Below are positions 52,910 through 61,368 of a DNA stretch of 64,000 nucleotides, in pieces. Under the pieces are notes generated by a model. That model was not told the origin of the DNA. It saw nothing but the letters and a program-made list of their open reading frames with translations, and did not search any database. The stretch's first letter is position 1; every line of letters starts with the position of its first letter. The position numbers were made by a program, and so were the translations under genes. The DNA is taken from the NCBI GenBank assembly GCA_017856545.1, contig JAFMEV010000002.1, forward strand, positions 1-64,000. Direction: 5' to 3'. The DNA is from Chitinophagaceae bacterium. GTDB lineage: Bacteria; Bacteroidota; Bacteroidia; Chitinophagales; Chitinophagaceae.

Positions 52910-54640
52910 CTAATCCTTCGTACTTGTACAAATATCACAAATATTACATGAAATAGGGGATTTTTCTCCAAAATAACGTGCTAAATACTGACTTCTGCAG
53001 TCCAAATGTGCATCTTGAATATATTGGGTAAATGCCTTGATTCTTTCTAAAAATGCTTTTTTTCTGGCGGTATATTGGTCCAAATCCAATTTCATAAATT
53101 CGGCAGAAGTTCTATTCCAATTAAATTGAACAATGGGTTGGTTTTCTTTTTGATGATAATGAATCAATCCAAGTTCTGCTAAATAAATTAATTGCTTTTG
53201 AATAAAATAAATATCTCTTTGAACTAATTCTGCCAATAGTTGCTCTTGGATCATTTGAGGACTATCTAGAATGCCTCCATAGGTTCTTAATAATGTTTGT
53301 AAAACAGTTCCGGGAATCACATTATTTTTTTCAAATTGTTCAAGCGAATGCCTGTCTCCTAATACCTGCACCATGGAGGGTTTAAATGAAGCTTCAGAAA
53401 ATTTAACATGACCTTCTTGCGCAATCCATTGCAAAGCATTTCTTGCAATCGTCTTGTCTAGATCAAATACCAGGCAAAATTGTTCAAAGTCAAAAGGAAA
53501 TTGGTCTTGTTCGCCCATGCCAATAGGTAATTGAACAAAGTCTGCTAAATGTTGGTATATTTTTTTAATTACTTCAATAGGAGGGAATTTTTTATTTTGT
53601 AATGCTTCCCAGTATTCCCAATCAGATGGTTGATACATCAAAATTGCTTCAGCAGCTTTACCATCTCTACCGGCTCTTCCTGCTTCTTGATAATATTGTT
53701 CAATACTTCCAGGGATATCATAATGAATCACTGTTCTAACATCTGGCTTATTGATGCCCATGCCAAATGCACTGGTACAAACCACAATTTGAATTTGATT
53801 GTTCATCCAAGATTCTTGCACTGTTTTTCTAAGTGCAATGGGTAATCCTGCATGATATTCTTCCACACTAAATTTATATGCTTTTAAAAGCTGCGTAAGT
53901 TGTGAGACATTATTTCTAGTACCACAGTAAATTATGGTAGATCCTTTTGTTTGACTTAATATACTTCTAACACTATGAAGTTTAACAGCTACTTTTTTAA
54001 CTGCGTAACTTAGATTAGGTCTTAAAAAACTACTGGTGATGACTGTAGGATTTTTTAATTGAAGTTGTTTAATCATGTCTTCTTGTACCATGGGGATGGC
54101 TGAGGCAGTCATGGCCAGTACTGGGATAGAAGGGAATAATTTTTTAATAATATCCAATTTTCTATAAGAAGGTCTAAAGTCATATCCCCATTGAGAAATA
54201 CAATGTGCTTCATCAATGGCAATAAGCTGAATAGGGATAGTCTGTAAAAAATCTTGAAAGTTTTTTTGAGCCAATTTTTCAGGGGAGCAGTAAATAAATG
54301 AATACATACCTGCTTGAATATCTTTATATATTCTTTGCTGGGTATAAAAATCTATTTCCCCTCCCAAATTAATTGCATTGATATTTTTTGCTTTTAAATC
54401 TTTTACTTGATCTTGCATTAATGCAATCAAAGGGCTAATAACTATACCTATTCCTTTTTTACATAGCACGGGTATTTGATAGCAAATTGATTTTCCTGCA
54501 CCTGTTGGCAATAAGGTGAGTACATCTCTACCAGCTAAAACAGCTTCAATCACTTCTAGCTGTTGAGGTCTAAATTGATCATACCCCCAATAAGTTTTTA
54601 GTATTTCTTGAGGACTACTATATGTACCAGTTGCTTGCAA
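52910..54640 (-). CDS. recQ: ATP-dependent DNA helicase, RecQ family
   Basis: 576 residues, shorter than E. coli RecQ (about 610) and without a clear HRDC domain. Helicase motifs in order: TLLPTGAGKSICYQIPVL near 40 (Walker A), VISPLIALMQDQV near 73, LIAIDEAHCISQWGYDFRP near 138 (DEAH), LAMTASAIPMVQEDM near 174, TIIYCGTRNNVSQL near 236, VVCTSAFGMGINKPDVRTVI near 288 and EAGRAGRDGKAAEAILMY near 321. A zinc-type cysteine set is at the very C-terminus (CRSQYLARYFGEKSPISC, then NICDIC), later than in classical RecQ. Three bases after the copper ATPase gene. This is the RecQ-like paralogue common in Bacteroidota. Confidence 0.9.
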   Translation of the reverse strand: MQATGTYSSPQEILKTYWGYDQFRPQQLEVIEAVLAGRDVLTLLPTGAGKSICYQIPVLCKKGIGIVISPLIALMQDQVKDLKAKNINAINLGGEIDFYTQQRIYKDIQAGMYSFIYCSPEKLAQKNFQDFLQTIPIQLIAIDEAHCISQWGYDFRPSYRKLDIIKKLFPSIPVLAMTASAIPMVQEDMIKQLQLKNPTVITSSFLRPNLSYAVKKVAVKLHSVRSILSQTKGSTIIYCGTRNNVSQLTQLLKAYKFSVEEYHAGLPIALRKTVQESWMNNQIQIVVCTSAFGMGINKPDVRTVIHYDIPGSIEQYYQEAGRAGRDGKAAEAILMYQPSDWEYWEALQNKKFPPIEVIKKIYQHLADFVQLPIGMGEQDQFPFDFEQFCLVFDLDKTIARNALQWIAQEGHVKFSEASFKPSMVQVLGDRHSLEQFEKNNVIPGTVLQTLLRTYGGILDSPQMIQEQLLAELVQRDIYFIQKQLIYLAELGLIHYHQKENQPIVQFNWNRTSAEFMKLDLDQYTARKKAFLERIKAFTQYIQDAHLDCRSQYLARYFGEKSPISCNICDICTSTKD

Positions 54641-54643
54641 TCT

Positions 54644-56764
54644 TTACACTAATTTTTTCTTAAATAATCTCAAAGAGTTTAAAGCCAAGACCACGTCGCT
54701 TAAACCCATGATCAATGCACCATAAGTTGGCCCCCATGTTCCTAATAAACCAATCGCTGCAATAGGGATGGCAACAATATTATAAGAAAATGCCCAAGTA
54801 AGATTTTCTTTAATGGTTTCATAAGTTCTTCTCCCTAATCCTAAAGACATGGGTAGGTTTTTTAAACCCTGATTCATTAAAATAACCTGCGCACTTTGAA
54901 TAGCAATATGCGAAGCATTGCTTAATGAAATGCCAATTGTTGCTTTGGCTAAGGCTGGTGCATCGTTAATACCATCACCTACCATGGCAGTAGGGCATGC
55001 TTTAGTCAATGCTTCTAATTTATTTAATTTATCTGCAGGGCTTTGTTCACTAATAATTTCTTGTATGCCCAATGCCTTACCCACTAATTCGCATTTAGAT
55101 TTTCTATCACCACTCAACAAAATAGTATGAATACCTTGTTTATGCAAGGTTTCTATAACTTCTTTGGCCTCTGGTCTTATTTCATCTGTCACATCTATCC
55201 AGCCAATGAATTGATTATTTTTTTGAATATAAATATTGTGACCATCTTCAATAGTTTGATCTACCAATGTTTTAAATGAACCAGCCCAATATGTATTTCC
55301 TTCTTTATCAGTGGCTTTAATCCCCAATCCTTTTACTTCTTCAATAGCACTCCATTTTATTTCTGTTTTGGATTTCCATTCGGTGCTAATACATTTTGCA
55401 ATAGGGTGGTTGGAATATTTTTCTAAAGAGTAAGCTAATTCTTTAAAATTGCTTTCCTCGATAGCGTTGGTGAAATGAATTTTGTCAACCACAAAATGTC
55501 CAGTTGTTAAGGTGCCTGTTTTATCAAAAACAACCTGTTTGATATCTTTAAATGTTTCTAAGCTTTTTGCATTTTTAAAAATCACTCCATTGCGTGCACC
55601 TCTTCCTAATCCCACAGCAATCGCTGCGGGGGTTGCTAAGCCCATGGCGCAAGGGCAAGAAATCACTAGTACAGCAATGGCTCTTAACATACTCTCGCCA
55701 AATCCGATATTGGTAAAGAAGAAGTTGCCCAATAAAGTAATCAGTGCAATACCTAATACCAGTGGTACAAAGATGGCACTAATTTTATCTGCTAAAATTT
55801 GCACAGGTGGTTTTTCTCCCTGTGCGTTTTTTACCATTTTTAAAATATTAGCAAGCACTGTATCATCTCCAACAGCAGTTACATATGCTTTGATGGTTCC
55901 ATTTTCTATGGTACTCCCTCCTAATAAAATTTCACCAATTTTTCTGTGAATAGGTACACTCTCACCTGTTACGATAGCTTCGTTTACACTAGCTTCTCCC
56001 CACAAAATTTTACTATCCATGGGTACGGTTTCTCCAGCATTGATTAAAATAATATCTCCCACTTTTAGGGTCTTACTTTCCACATTGAAAATAACTTCCT
56101 TATGATGTTCATCAAATACAATCATATTGGCCATTACTTTCTGGGCTTTCACTAAATCCTTCAAAGCTCTTTGTGTAGATTCGATAGAAGCATCTTCCAA
56201 ATAGTTTCCAAAAAATACCAAGGTTAAAATAGTAGCTGCTGTTTCATAATAAGCAAATGCTGCACCCTGTCCAATTAAAGTACCGTACAAACTATAACCA
56301 AAAGCAGCAGTAGCACCAATAGCTACAAGCACATTCATATTGGGAATACCTTTGAAAACACTATTCCATGCACTTTTTCCAAAATAACTCATCCCAACAA
56401 TATACACTGGAAGGGTAATTCCTAATTGCACATAGGGATTCATTAAAAAATGAATATGCACACCAGGTATCATATGAATCATCAAAGGCAAGGTAAAAAC
56501 CAAACAGAAAATTGCGCGCTCTTTATTATTGTCTAAAAATCTTTTGGTGATTTTTTCCTCAGACCCTCTCACTTGAAATCCTAAACTATTAATGCCTTTA
56601 ATTAATTTTTCTTTGCTGGCCTCAAAGGGAAGTTCAAATTGCACTTCTCCTTCCATGAAATTTACTTTTGGCTCAACTACTCCTTCTGCTTCTAAATATT
56701 TATGGATAGATAAAGCACAATTCGTACAGCTCATTCCATCCACTTTCAATTGTACATTTTCCAT
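54644..56764 (-). CDS. Heavy-metal P1B-type ATPase, copper type
   Basis: 706 residues. Exports Cu(I) or related soft metals from the cytoplasm. One N-terminal metal-binding domain with GMSCTNCALSIHKYLE at residues 10-25, eight predicted membrane helices, transmembrane metal site CPCAMGLATPAAIAVGL near 370, phosphorylation motif VVFDKTGTLTTGHF near 414, the HP motif EKYSNHPIAKCIS near 447, and hinge AMVGDGINDAPALAKA near 595. The CPC-type site and GMxCxxC head fit copper transport (CopA/CtpA). No CopZ or CueR-like regulator is adjacent. Own promoter at 56783-56790; recQ follows after three bases. Confidence 0.93.
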   Translation of the reverse strand: MENVQLKVDGMSCTNCALSIHKYLEAEGVVEPKVNFMEGEVQFELPFEASKEKLIKGINSLGFQVRGSEEKITKRFLDNNKERAIFCLVFTLPLMIHMIPGVHIHFLMNPYVQLGITLPVYIVGMSYFGKSAWNSVFKGIPNMNVLVAIGATAAFGYSLYGTLIGQGAAFAYYETAATILTLVFFGNYLEDASIESTQRALKDLVKAQKVMANMIVFDEHHKEVIFNVESKTLKVGDIILINAGETVPMDSKILWGEASVNEAIVTGESVPIHRKIGEILLGGSTIENGTIKAYVTAVGDDTVLANILKMVKNAQGEKPPVQILADKISAIFVPLVLGIALITLLGNFFFTNIGFGESMLRAIAVLVISCPCAMGLATPAAIAVGLGRGARNGVIFKNAKSLETFKDIKQVVFDKTGTLTTGHFVVDKIHFTNAIEESNFKELAYSLEKYSNHPIAKCISTEWKSKTEIKWSAIEEVKGLGIKATDKEGNTYWAGSFKTLVDQTIEDGHNIYIQKNNQFIGWIDVTDEIRPEAKEVIETLHKQGIHTILLSGDRKSKCELVGKALGIQEIISEQSPADKLNKLEALTKACPTAMVGDGINDAPALAKATIGISLSNASHIAIQSAQVILMNQGLKNLPMSLGLGRRTYETIKENLTWAFSYNIVAIPIAAIGLLGTWGPTYGALIMGLSDVVLALNSLRLFKKKLV

Positions 56765-56782
56765 AAGAATTCATTTATACTA

Positions 56783-56790
56783 CAAAGGTA
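56783..56790 (-). promoter_or_regulatory. -7 promoter element for the copper ATPase gene
   Basis: TACCTTTG on the minus strand, full match to TAnnTTTG, 18 bases upstream of the ATG at 56764. It lies 14 bases from the tsaE element on the opposite strand. Confidence 0.65.
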
Positions 56791-56804
56791 CAACTCCTAT
56801 ATTG

Positions 56805-56812
56805 TATCTTTG
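56805..56812 (+). promoter_or_regulatory. -7 promoter element for tsaE, leaderless geometry
   Basis: TATCTTTG, full match to TAnnTTTG, four bases before the ATG at 56817. It rules out the much longer frame that opens at 56592 inside the opposite-strand ATPase gene. Confidence 0.65.
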
Positions 56813-56816
56813 CTTT

Positions 56817-57224
56817 ATGGAAAAAATGTATCGTATTGAGCAAATTCCATCCATCGCCAAAGAGCTGGTGGAACAATATGGAAGCCATCCCGTTTGGGTA
56901 TTTCATGCACCCATGGGTGCTGGTAAAACCACGTTGATTTCGACTATTTGCAAGGTGATGGGTGTTGAGGATACGGTATCTAGTCCTACTTTCTCTCTAA
57001 TGAATGAGTATATGGCAGGCAATAAGCTGATTGTACATATGGATTGGTATAGAATTGAAGGTGAAGAGGAAGCTGCAAGAGCTGGGTTAGCTGCAGCAAT
57101 GGATGAAGCAGATCATTGTTTTATTGAGTGGCCAGAAAAAGCCCCCCTGATTGTTCCAGAAGATGCCTTGCATCTAACTATAGAAATAGTAGACCCTATC
57201 ACTAGAAAGATAATAGTTCAATAA
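56817..57224 (+). CDS. tsaE: tRNA threonylcarbamoyladenosine biosynthesis protein TsaE
   Basis: 135 residues. ATPase of the TsaBDE complex that makes t6A37 in ANN-decoding tRNAs. P-loop in HAPMGAGKTTLISTICKVMG near 43, then DTVSSPTFSLMNEYM near 60 and HMDWYRIEGEEEAARAG near 80, and CFIEWPEKAP near 108. The start at 56817 (MEKMYRIEQ) lies four bases after a -7 element; the ATG at 56826 is the alternative. The open frame extends to 56592, but that part is antisense to the copper ATPase. The alanine dehydrogenase-like gene follows after 38 bases. Confidence 0.94.
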   Translation: MEKMYRIEQIPSIAKELVEQYGSHPVWVFHAPMGAGKTTLISTICKVMGVEDTVSSPTFSLMNEYMAGNKLIVHMDWYRIEGEEEAARAGLAAAMDEADHCFIEWPEKAPLIVPEDALHLTIEIVDPITRKIIVQ

Positions 57225-57239
57225 GCTCTTGCTTTTTTG

Positions 57240-57247
57240 TAACTTAG
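57240..57247 (+). promoter_or_regulatory. -7-like promoter element for the alanine dehydrogenase-like gene
   Basis: TAACTTAG, one mismatch from TAnnTTTG, 15 bases before the ATG at 57263. The gene could also be read through from tsaE. Confidence 0.35.
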
Positions 57248-57262
57248 ATAAAAATTGCTACC

Positions 57263-58480
57263 ATGAGTGCTATTAAGCCACAAATCCTCAGCTCATTTTC
57301 TTATGAAACACAGGAAGAAGTCTTGGATATTCCCTTTAAATCCAAGCCGCTCTTAATTGGCATACCTAAAGAGCGTGCTTTTCAAGAAAATAGAATTGCA
57401 TTAATTCCAGAAGCAGTGAGTGTATTGGTAGCCAATGGACATGAAGTAGTATTAGAAGCTGGTGCAGGAGCTGGAAGCCGTTATTCAGATAAGGATTATG
57501 CTGATGCAGGTGCCAAAGTAGTTGCTGATAAAACAGAAGTATATCAATGCCCTATATTGGTCAAAACAGCCCCACCTGTTGAAGCGGATCTTCCTTTTTT
57601 ACAAATGAATCAAACCATTATTTCTCCTGTACATTTATCGGCTTTGAAGAAAGAGTTGATGGAGCAATTGATGGCAAAAAAAATTACCGCTTTAGCTTTT
57701 GAAAATATTAAAGACGAAAACAATAATTATCCTATTCTAAGAAGTATGGGAGAGATTGCGGGTAGCGCGGTGATGTTAATAGCAGGTCAGTACTTAAGTA
57801 ATTTCAATCAAGGCAAAGGAGTTTTATTAGGAGGAATAAGTGGCGTACCACCTACTAAAGTGGTGATTATTGGAGCTGATATTGTTGGTGAGTTTGCAAC
57901 AAGAAATGCTTTGGCATTAGGAGCTAGTGTGAAAGTGTTTGATAACGATGTTTCAAGATTACAGAGACTACAAAATAATTTAGGACAAAGAGTTTGGACC
58001 AGTGTTTTGGAGCCAAGAATTTTAGCCAAGCAAATTAAAACCTGTGAAGTGGCAGTGGGCGCACTAAGAAGTGGTTTTGGAAGAGCGCCTATTGTGGTGA
58101 CAGAGGAAATGGTAGCATCTATGAGACCAGGAAGTATCATCATTGATGTGGCGATAGATAGGGGAGGTTGTTTTGAAACTTCAGAATTAACCAATCACGA
58201 GAATCCTATTGTGATCAAGCATGATGTAATACATTATGGTGTTCCTAATATTCCTAGTGGATTTGCTCGAACAGCTAGTCAGGCAATTAGCAATGTATTG
58301 ATGCCTTTATTGATTCAAATTGGCGATGTAGGCGGATTGGAAGAAATTATTTGGCAACATGTTCATTTAAGAGAAGGGATTTATTTATACAAAGGAGCTT
58401 TAACGGATTCTTATATCAGTCATAAATTTGACTTAAAGTATACCGATTTAAATTTATTGATTGCAAGTAGTAAGAGTTAA
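57263..58480 (+). CDS. ald: Alanine dehydrogenase / transhydrogenase-alpha-like protein
   Basis: 405 residues. N-terminal catalytic half begins IGIPKERAFQENRIALIPEA near 33 (the arginine and lysine that bind pyruvate are in this region and in PILVKTAPP near 97). Rossmann half: TKVVIIGADIVGEFATRNAL near 198, ALRSGFGRAPIVVTEEM near 265, and IDVAIDRGGCFETSE near 290. Bacteroidota proteins of this length are usually annotated alanine dehydrogenase, interconverting alanine and pyruvate with NAD; the same fold is found in the alpha subunit of NAD(P) transhydrogenase, but no beta subunit is adjacent. About 30 extra N-terminal residues compared with Bacillus Ald. Confidence 0.86.
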   Translation: MSAIKPQILSSFSYETQEEVLDIPFKSKPLLIGIPKERAFQENRIALIPEAVSVLVANGHEVVLEAGAGAGSRYSDKDYADAGAKVVADKTEVYQCPILVKTAPPVEADLPFLQMNQTIISPVHLSALKKELMEQLMAKKITALAFENIKDENNNYPILRSMGEIAGSAVMLIAGQYLSNFNQGKGVLLGGISGVPPTKVVIIGADIVGEFATRNALALGASVKVFDNDVSRLQRLQNNLGQRVWTSVLEPRILAKQIKTCEVAVGALRSGFGRAPIVVTEEMVASMRPGSIIIDVAIDRGGCFETSELTNHENPIVIKHDVIHYGVPNIPSGFARTASQAISNVLMPLLIQIGDVGGLEEIIWQHVHLREGIYLYKGALTDSYISHKFDLKYTDLNLLIASSKS

Positions 58481-58482
58481 GC

Positions 58483-59091
58483 TTACTTGTAATCCATCAA
58501 GTTAATTTGCTGAGTACAAAATGCGTATTCTTCTGGATCGTTACTTCCTACAATGATTAACTTATGCATGGCATATTGCTGAATCAATTGTTTATATAAT
58601 GCATATCCTTCTTTGTCTAAATTACTGCAAGGCTCATCTAGCAATAATATCGGTGAGGTAGAAAAAATAGCCAATGCTAGTTTTAATCTTTGTTTCATAC
58701 CACTACTGAAATATCGAATTTGTTTATGCGTGGCATTTTCTAATCCTATCAATTGAATCATTTCTTGAATAGATAGGGTATCTACCAAAGATTTGAATGT
58801 GGCATGAAATTTAAAATGTTCAATAGTGGTCAATTCTTCTACCAATTCTAAATAAGGCGCTGCAATACTTATTTGATCATATGCAGTTTGACTATCTGCA
58901 TTATTCCATTCAATGGTTCCTTTGCTTAGGGTAGTATATCCTGATAAAATTTGTAAGAGGGTACTTTTACCTGATCCATTATTGCCAATGAGTGCATAGT
59001 GCTGTCCTTGCTCAAATGCAACATTCAGAGATTGAAAAATCCAATCCTTATTGAATCTTTTACCTGCATCTATGAGGCTGATTTGTTTCAT
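58483..59091 (-). CDS. Stand-alone ABC transporter ATP-binding protein
   Basis: 202 residues, only a nucleotide-binding domain. Walker A ALIGNNGSGKSTLLQILSGY near 33, signature RYFSSGMKQRLKLALAIF near 125 and Walker B ILLLDEPCSNLDKEG near 148 are intact. The switch position, normally a histidine, reads LIIVGSNDPEEYAFC near 178, with Asn in place of His. No permease is next to it. It lies three bases after lpxA, at the end of the lipid A block. Possible roles are energising an unlinked envelope transporter; this cannot be settled here. Confidence 0.85.
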   Translation of the reverse strand: MKQISLIDAGKRFNKDWIFQSLNVAFEQGQHYALIGNNGSGKSTLLQILSGYTTLSKGTIEWNNADSQTAYDQISIAAPYLELVEELTTIEHFKFHATFKSLVDTLSIQEMIQLIGLENATHKQIRYFSSGMKQRLKLALAIFSTSPILLLDEPCSNLDKEGYALYKQLIQQYAMHKLIIVGSNDPEEYAFCTQQINLMDYK

Positions 59092-59094
59092 GTA

Positions 59095-59892
59095 TTAATC
59101 TTCAACTACTTCACCCTTACCAAAACGCTTGATGATTCCTCTGCCACTCTCTCTAATGAAAGTAACAATTTCATCTCTTTCGTCGGTTGCTGGTAATTCC
59201 TCTTCAATAAATTCCAATGCCTGCGTAGTGTTCATTCCTTTATTGAAAATGTATCTGTAGATATCTAAAATATGATTGATTTTTTCTAAATCAAAACCTC
59301 TTCTTTTTAAACCCACACTATTGACACCACCATAGCTCAAAGGATTTCTAACTGCTTTAATATATGGAGGAACATCTTTGCTTACCAAGCTACCTCCAGC
59401 GATATAAGAGTGTTGTCCTATGTTTACAAATTGATGTACCGCACTCACACCTGCAATCCATGCATAGTCTCCTAAAGTTACATGTCCTGCCACTTGAACA
59501 CTATTGCTTAAAATACAATTATTGCCAATAATACAATCATGTGCAATATGACTATAAGCCATGATCAAACAGTTGTCACCCACTTTGGTAGTCCATCTAT
59601 CTGAAGTACCACGGTTGATGGTTACAAATTCTCTGATGGTCGTATTGTTGCCAATTTCTACGGTAGTTTTTTCACCATTAAATTTTAAATCTTGTGGATC
59701 TGCACCCAATACTGCTCCAGGAAATATTCTACAACCCTTCCCAATCTTTGTGCCTTTCATGATCGTCACATTCGATCCCACCCAAGTGCCTTCCCCAATT
59801 TCTACATCACCATGTATGACAGTGAATGGGTCAATTTTTACATTGTCTGCAATCTTTGCATTAGGATCTATGTATGTATAAGGATGTGTCAT
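59095..59892 (-). CDS. lpxA: Acyl-ACP--UDP-N-acetylglucosamine O-acyltransferase
   Basis: 265 residues. First step of lipid A synthesis: transfers a 3-hydroxyacyl chain to UDP-GlcNAc. The left-handed beta-helix of hexapeptide repeats covers about 1-190 (DPNAKIADNVKIDPFTVIHG and following), with the catalytic histidine in LIMAYSHIAHDCIIGNNC near 117 and GGVNSVGLKRRGF near 203. C-terminal helices bind the acyl carrier protein. 12 bases after lpxC-fabZ and three bases before the ABC ATPase gene. All expected motifs are present. Confidence 0.97.
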   Translation of the reverse strand: MTHPYTYIDPNAKIADNVKIDPFTVIHGDVEIGEGTWVGSNVTIMKGTKIGKGCRIFPGAVLGADPQDLKFNGEKTTVEIGNNTTIREFVTINRGTSDRWTTKVGDNCLIMAYSHIAHDCIIGNNCILSNSVQVAGHVTLGDYAWIAGVSAVHQFVNIGQHSYIAGGSLVSKDVPPYIKAVRNPLSYGGVNSVGLKRRGFDLEKINHILDIYRYIFNKGMNTTQALEFIEEELPATDERDEIVTFIRESGRGIIKRFGKGEVVED

Positions 59893-59904
59893 TGTCTTTT
59901 AATT

Positions 59905-61314
59905 TTAATCGGCTCTCTTCACTACTTGTGCAACTAAATCTGCTTCTGTAGCTACTTTGCCATTAACATATACAGTACCGCGCATTTCGCAAATACCTCT
60001 ACGTATGGGTGCGGTTAATTCCATTTTCAATAACATGGTATCACCTGGCTTTACCATTTGCTTGAACTTACAATTATCAATTTTTAAAAAGTAAGTATCA
60101 TATTGTCCCTCTGGCATGGCGTTGATACAAAGAATTCCGCCTGTTTGGGCTAAAGCTTCAATTTGTAAAACACCTGGCATTACAGGGTTGCTAGGGAAAT
60201 GCCCAGGGAAGAACCATTCATTGAATGTTACATTTTTTACACCCACAATTACTTTATCAGTTAATTCGATAATCTTGTCAACAAATAAAAATGGATATCT
60301 ATGGGGCAATAATTTTTCAATCTGCTCTAAGTTAAAAACTGGTGTAATGGATGGATCGTATACTGGTACATCTTTTACATGCTTATTCTTTTTAATGTAC
60401 TGTTTGATCTTTTTAGCAAATTCCACATTGCTACTATGTCCTGGACGATTGGCAATAATTCTTGCTTTAATAGGAAAACCAATCAAGGCTAAGTCACCCA
60501 CTACATCTAAAAGTTTATGTCTTGCAGGTTCGTTTGGAAATCTTAATTCTAAATTATTTAAATAACCCTCACTCTTTACTTCAATCTTGTCTCTCTTAAA
60601 TACTTTAGCTAGTCTGGACATTTCTTCGTCTGTCACTGCCTTATCTACTACTACAATAGCATTATTGATATCTCCCCCTTTAATTAAGTCATTATCCAAC
60701 AATGCTTCTAATTCGTGTAAAAAACAAAAAGTTCTACAAGGAGCAATTTGTGATTTAAAATCTTTGATGGTATTTAATGCAGCATGTTGTGTTCCTAATA
60801 CTGGGCTATTAAAATCAATTAAAGTAGTGATTTGGTAGTCAAGAGAAGGAAGTGCTACCATTTCAACACGTTTGGCTTCATCGTAATGAAAAATATTTTC
60901 ATCAATGCTATACCAAGCTTTTGCAGCGTCTTGTTCAATAACACCAGTCTTTTCTATTTTTTCAATAAAAGGAGAAGAGCTGCCATCCATGATGGGAATC
61001 TCGGGTCCATTTAATTCTATTAAAACATTGTCAACACCCATACCAACCAATGCTGCCAAAATATGTTCCACTGTACTCACTTTTGCATCTCCCACTTGTA
61101 AGGTGGTTCCGCGACTTGTATCTGTTACTAAATCACAATCCGCTTTTATAATAGGTTGGTTCGGTAAGTCTACTCTTTGAAATTGAATCCCAAAACCAGG
61201 GTTGGCTGGATTTAATTTCATATCCACTAAAACGCCTGTATGCAATCCGGTTCCACTAATAGAAATACTTTCTTTTAATGTATGTTGCTTATCTGGATTA
61301 AAATGCTGGTCCAT
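59905..61314 (-). CDS. LpxC-FabZ fusion: UDP-3-O-acyl-GlcNAc deacetylase / 3-hydroxyacyl-ACP dehydratase
   Basis: 469 residues with two enzymes in one chain, a hallmark of Bacteroidota. LpxC half (about 1-310) carries the zinc-binding histidines in KVSTVEHILAALVGMGVDN near 80 and in PARHKLLDVVGDLALIG near 262, and commits the pathway to lipid A. FabZ half (about 320-469) has LLPHRYPFLFVDKIIELTD near 330, FFPGHFPSNPVMPGVLQIEA near 360 with the catalytic His and the Glu in EALAQTGG. The fusion ties lipid A synthesis to 3-hydroxyacyl-ACP supply. Own promoter at 61353-61360, inside the lpxD-lpxC gap; followed by lpxA. Confidence 0.97.
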   Translation of the reverse strand: MDQHFNPDKQHTLKESISISGTGLHTGVLVDMKLNPANPGFGIQFQRVDLPNQPIIKADCDLVTDTSRGTTLQVGDAKVSTVEHILAALVGMGVDNVLIELNGPEIPIMDGSSSPFIEKIEKTGVIEQDAAKAWYSIDENIFHYDEAKRVEMVALPSLDYQITTLIDFNSPVLGTQHAALNTIKDFKSQIAPCRTFCFLHELEALLDNDLIKGGDINNAIVVVDKAVTDEEMSRLAKVFKRDKIEVKSEGYLNNLELRFPNEPARHKLLDVVGDLALIGFPIKARIIANRPGHSSNVEFAKKIKQYIKKNKHVKDVPVYDPSITPVFNLEQIEKLLPHRYPFLFVDKIIELTDKVIVGVKNVTFNEWFFPGHFPSNPVMPGVLQIEALAQTGGILCINAMPEGQYDTYFLKIDNCKFKQMVKPGDTMLLKMELTAPIRRGICEMRGTVYVNGKVATEADLVAQVVKRAD

Positions 61315-61352
61315 AAGAAATAGTTTAAATACCCTAAATGGGTGATTTTCAG

Positions 61353-61360
61353 CAAAAATA
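61353..61360 (-). promoter_or_regulatory. -7 promoter element for lpxC-fabZ
   Basis: TATTTTTG on the minus strand, full match to TAnnTTTG. Predicted start near 61346 gives a leader of about 32 bases before the ATG at 61314; within that leader is a small 4-bp hairpin (ACCC/GGGT around 61331-61343). Confidence 0.62.
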
Positions 61361-61368
61361 CGGCTGAA

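Noticed and set aside
56592-56816. Longer tsaE reading frame starting at 56592
   Set aside because: The extra part is antisense to the copper ATPase N-terminus and upstream of the tsaE -7 element; family members begin near 56817.
60116-60565. 149-codon open frame antisense to lpxC-fabZ
   Set aside because: A shadow frame: no family resemblance, no promoter element, and fully covered by the well-supported fusion gene.
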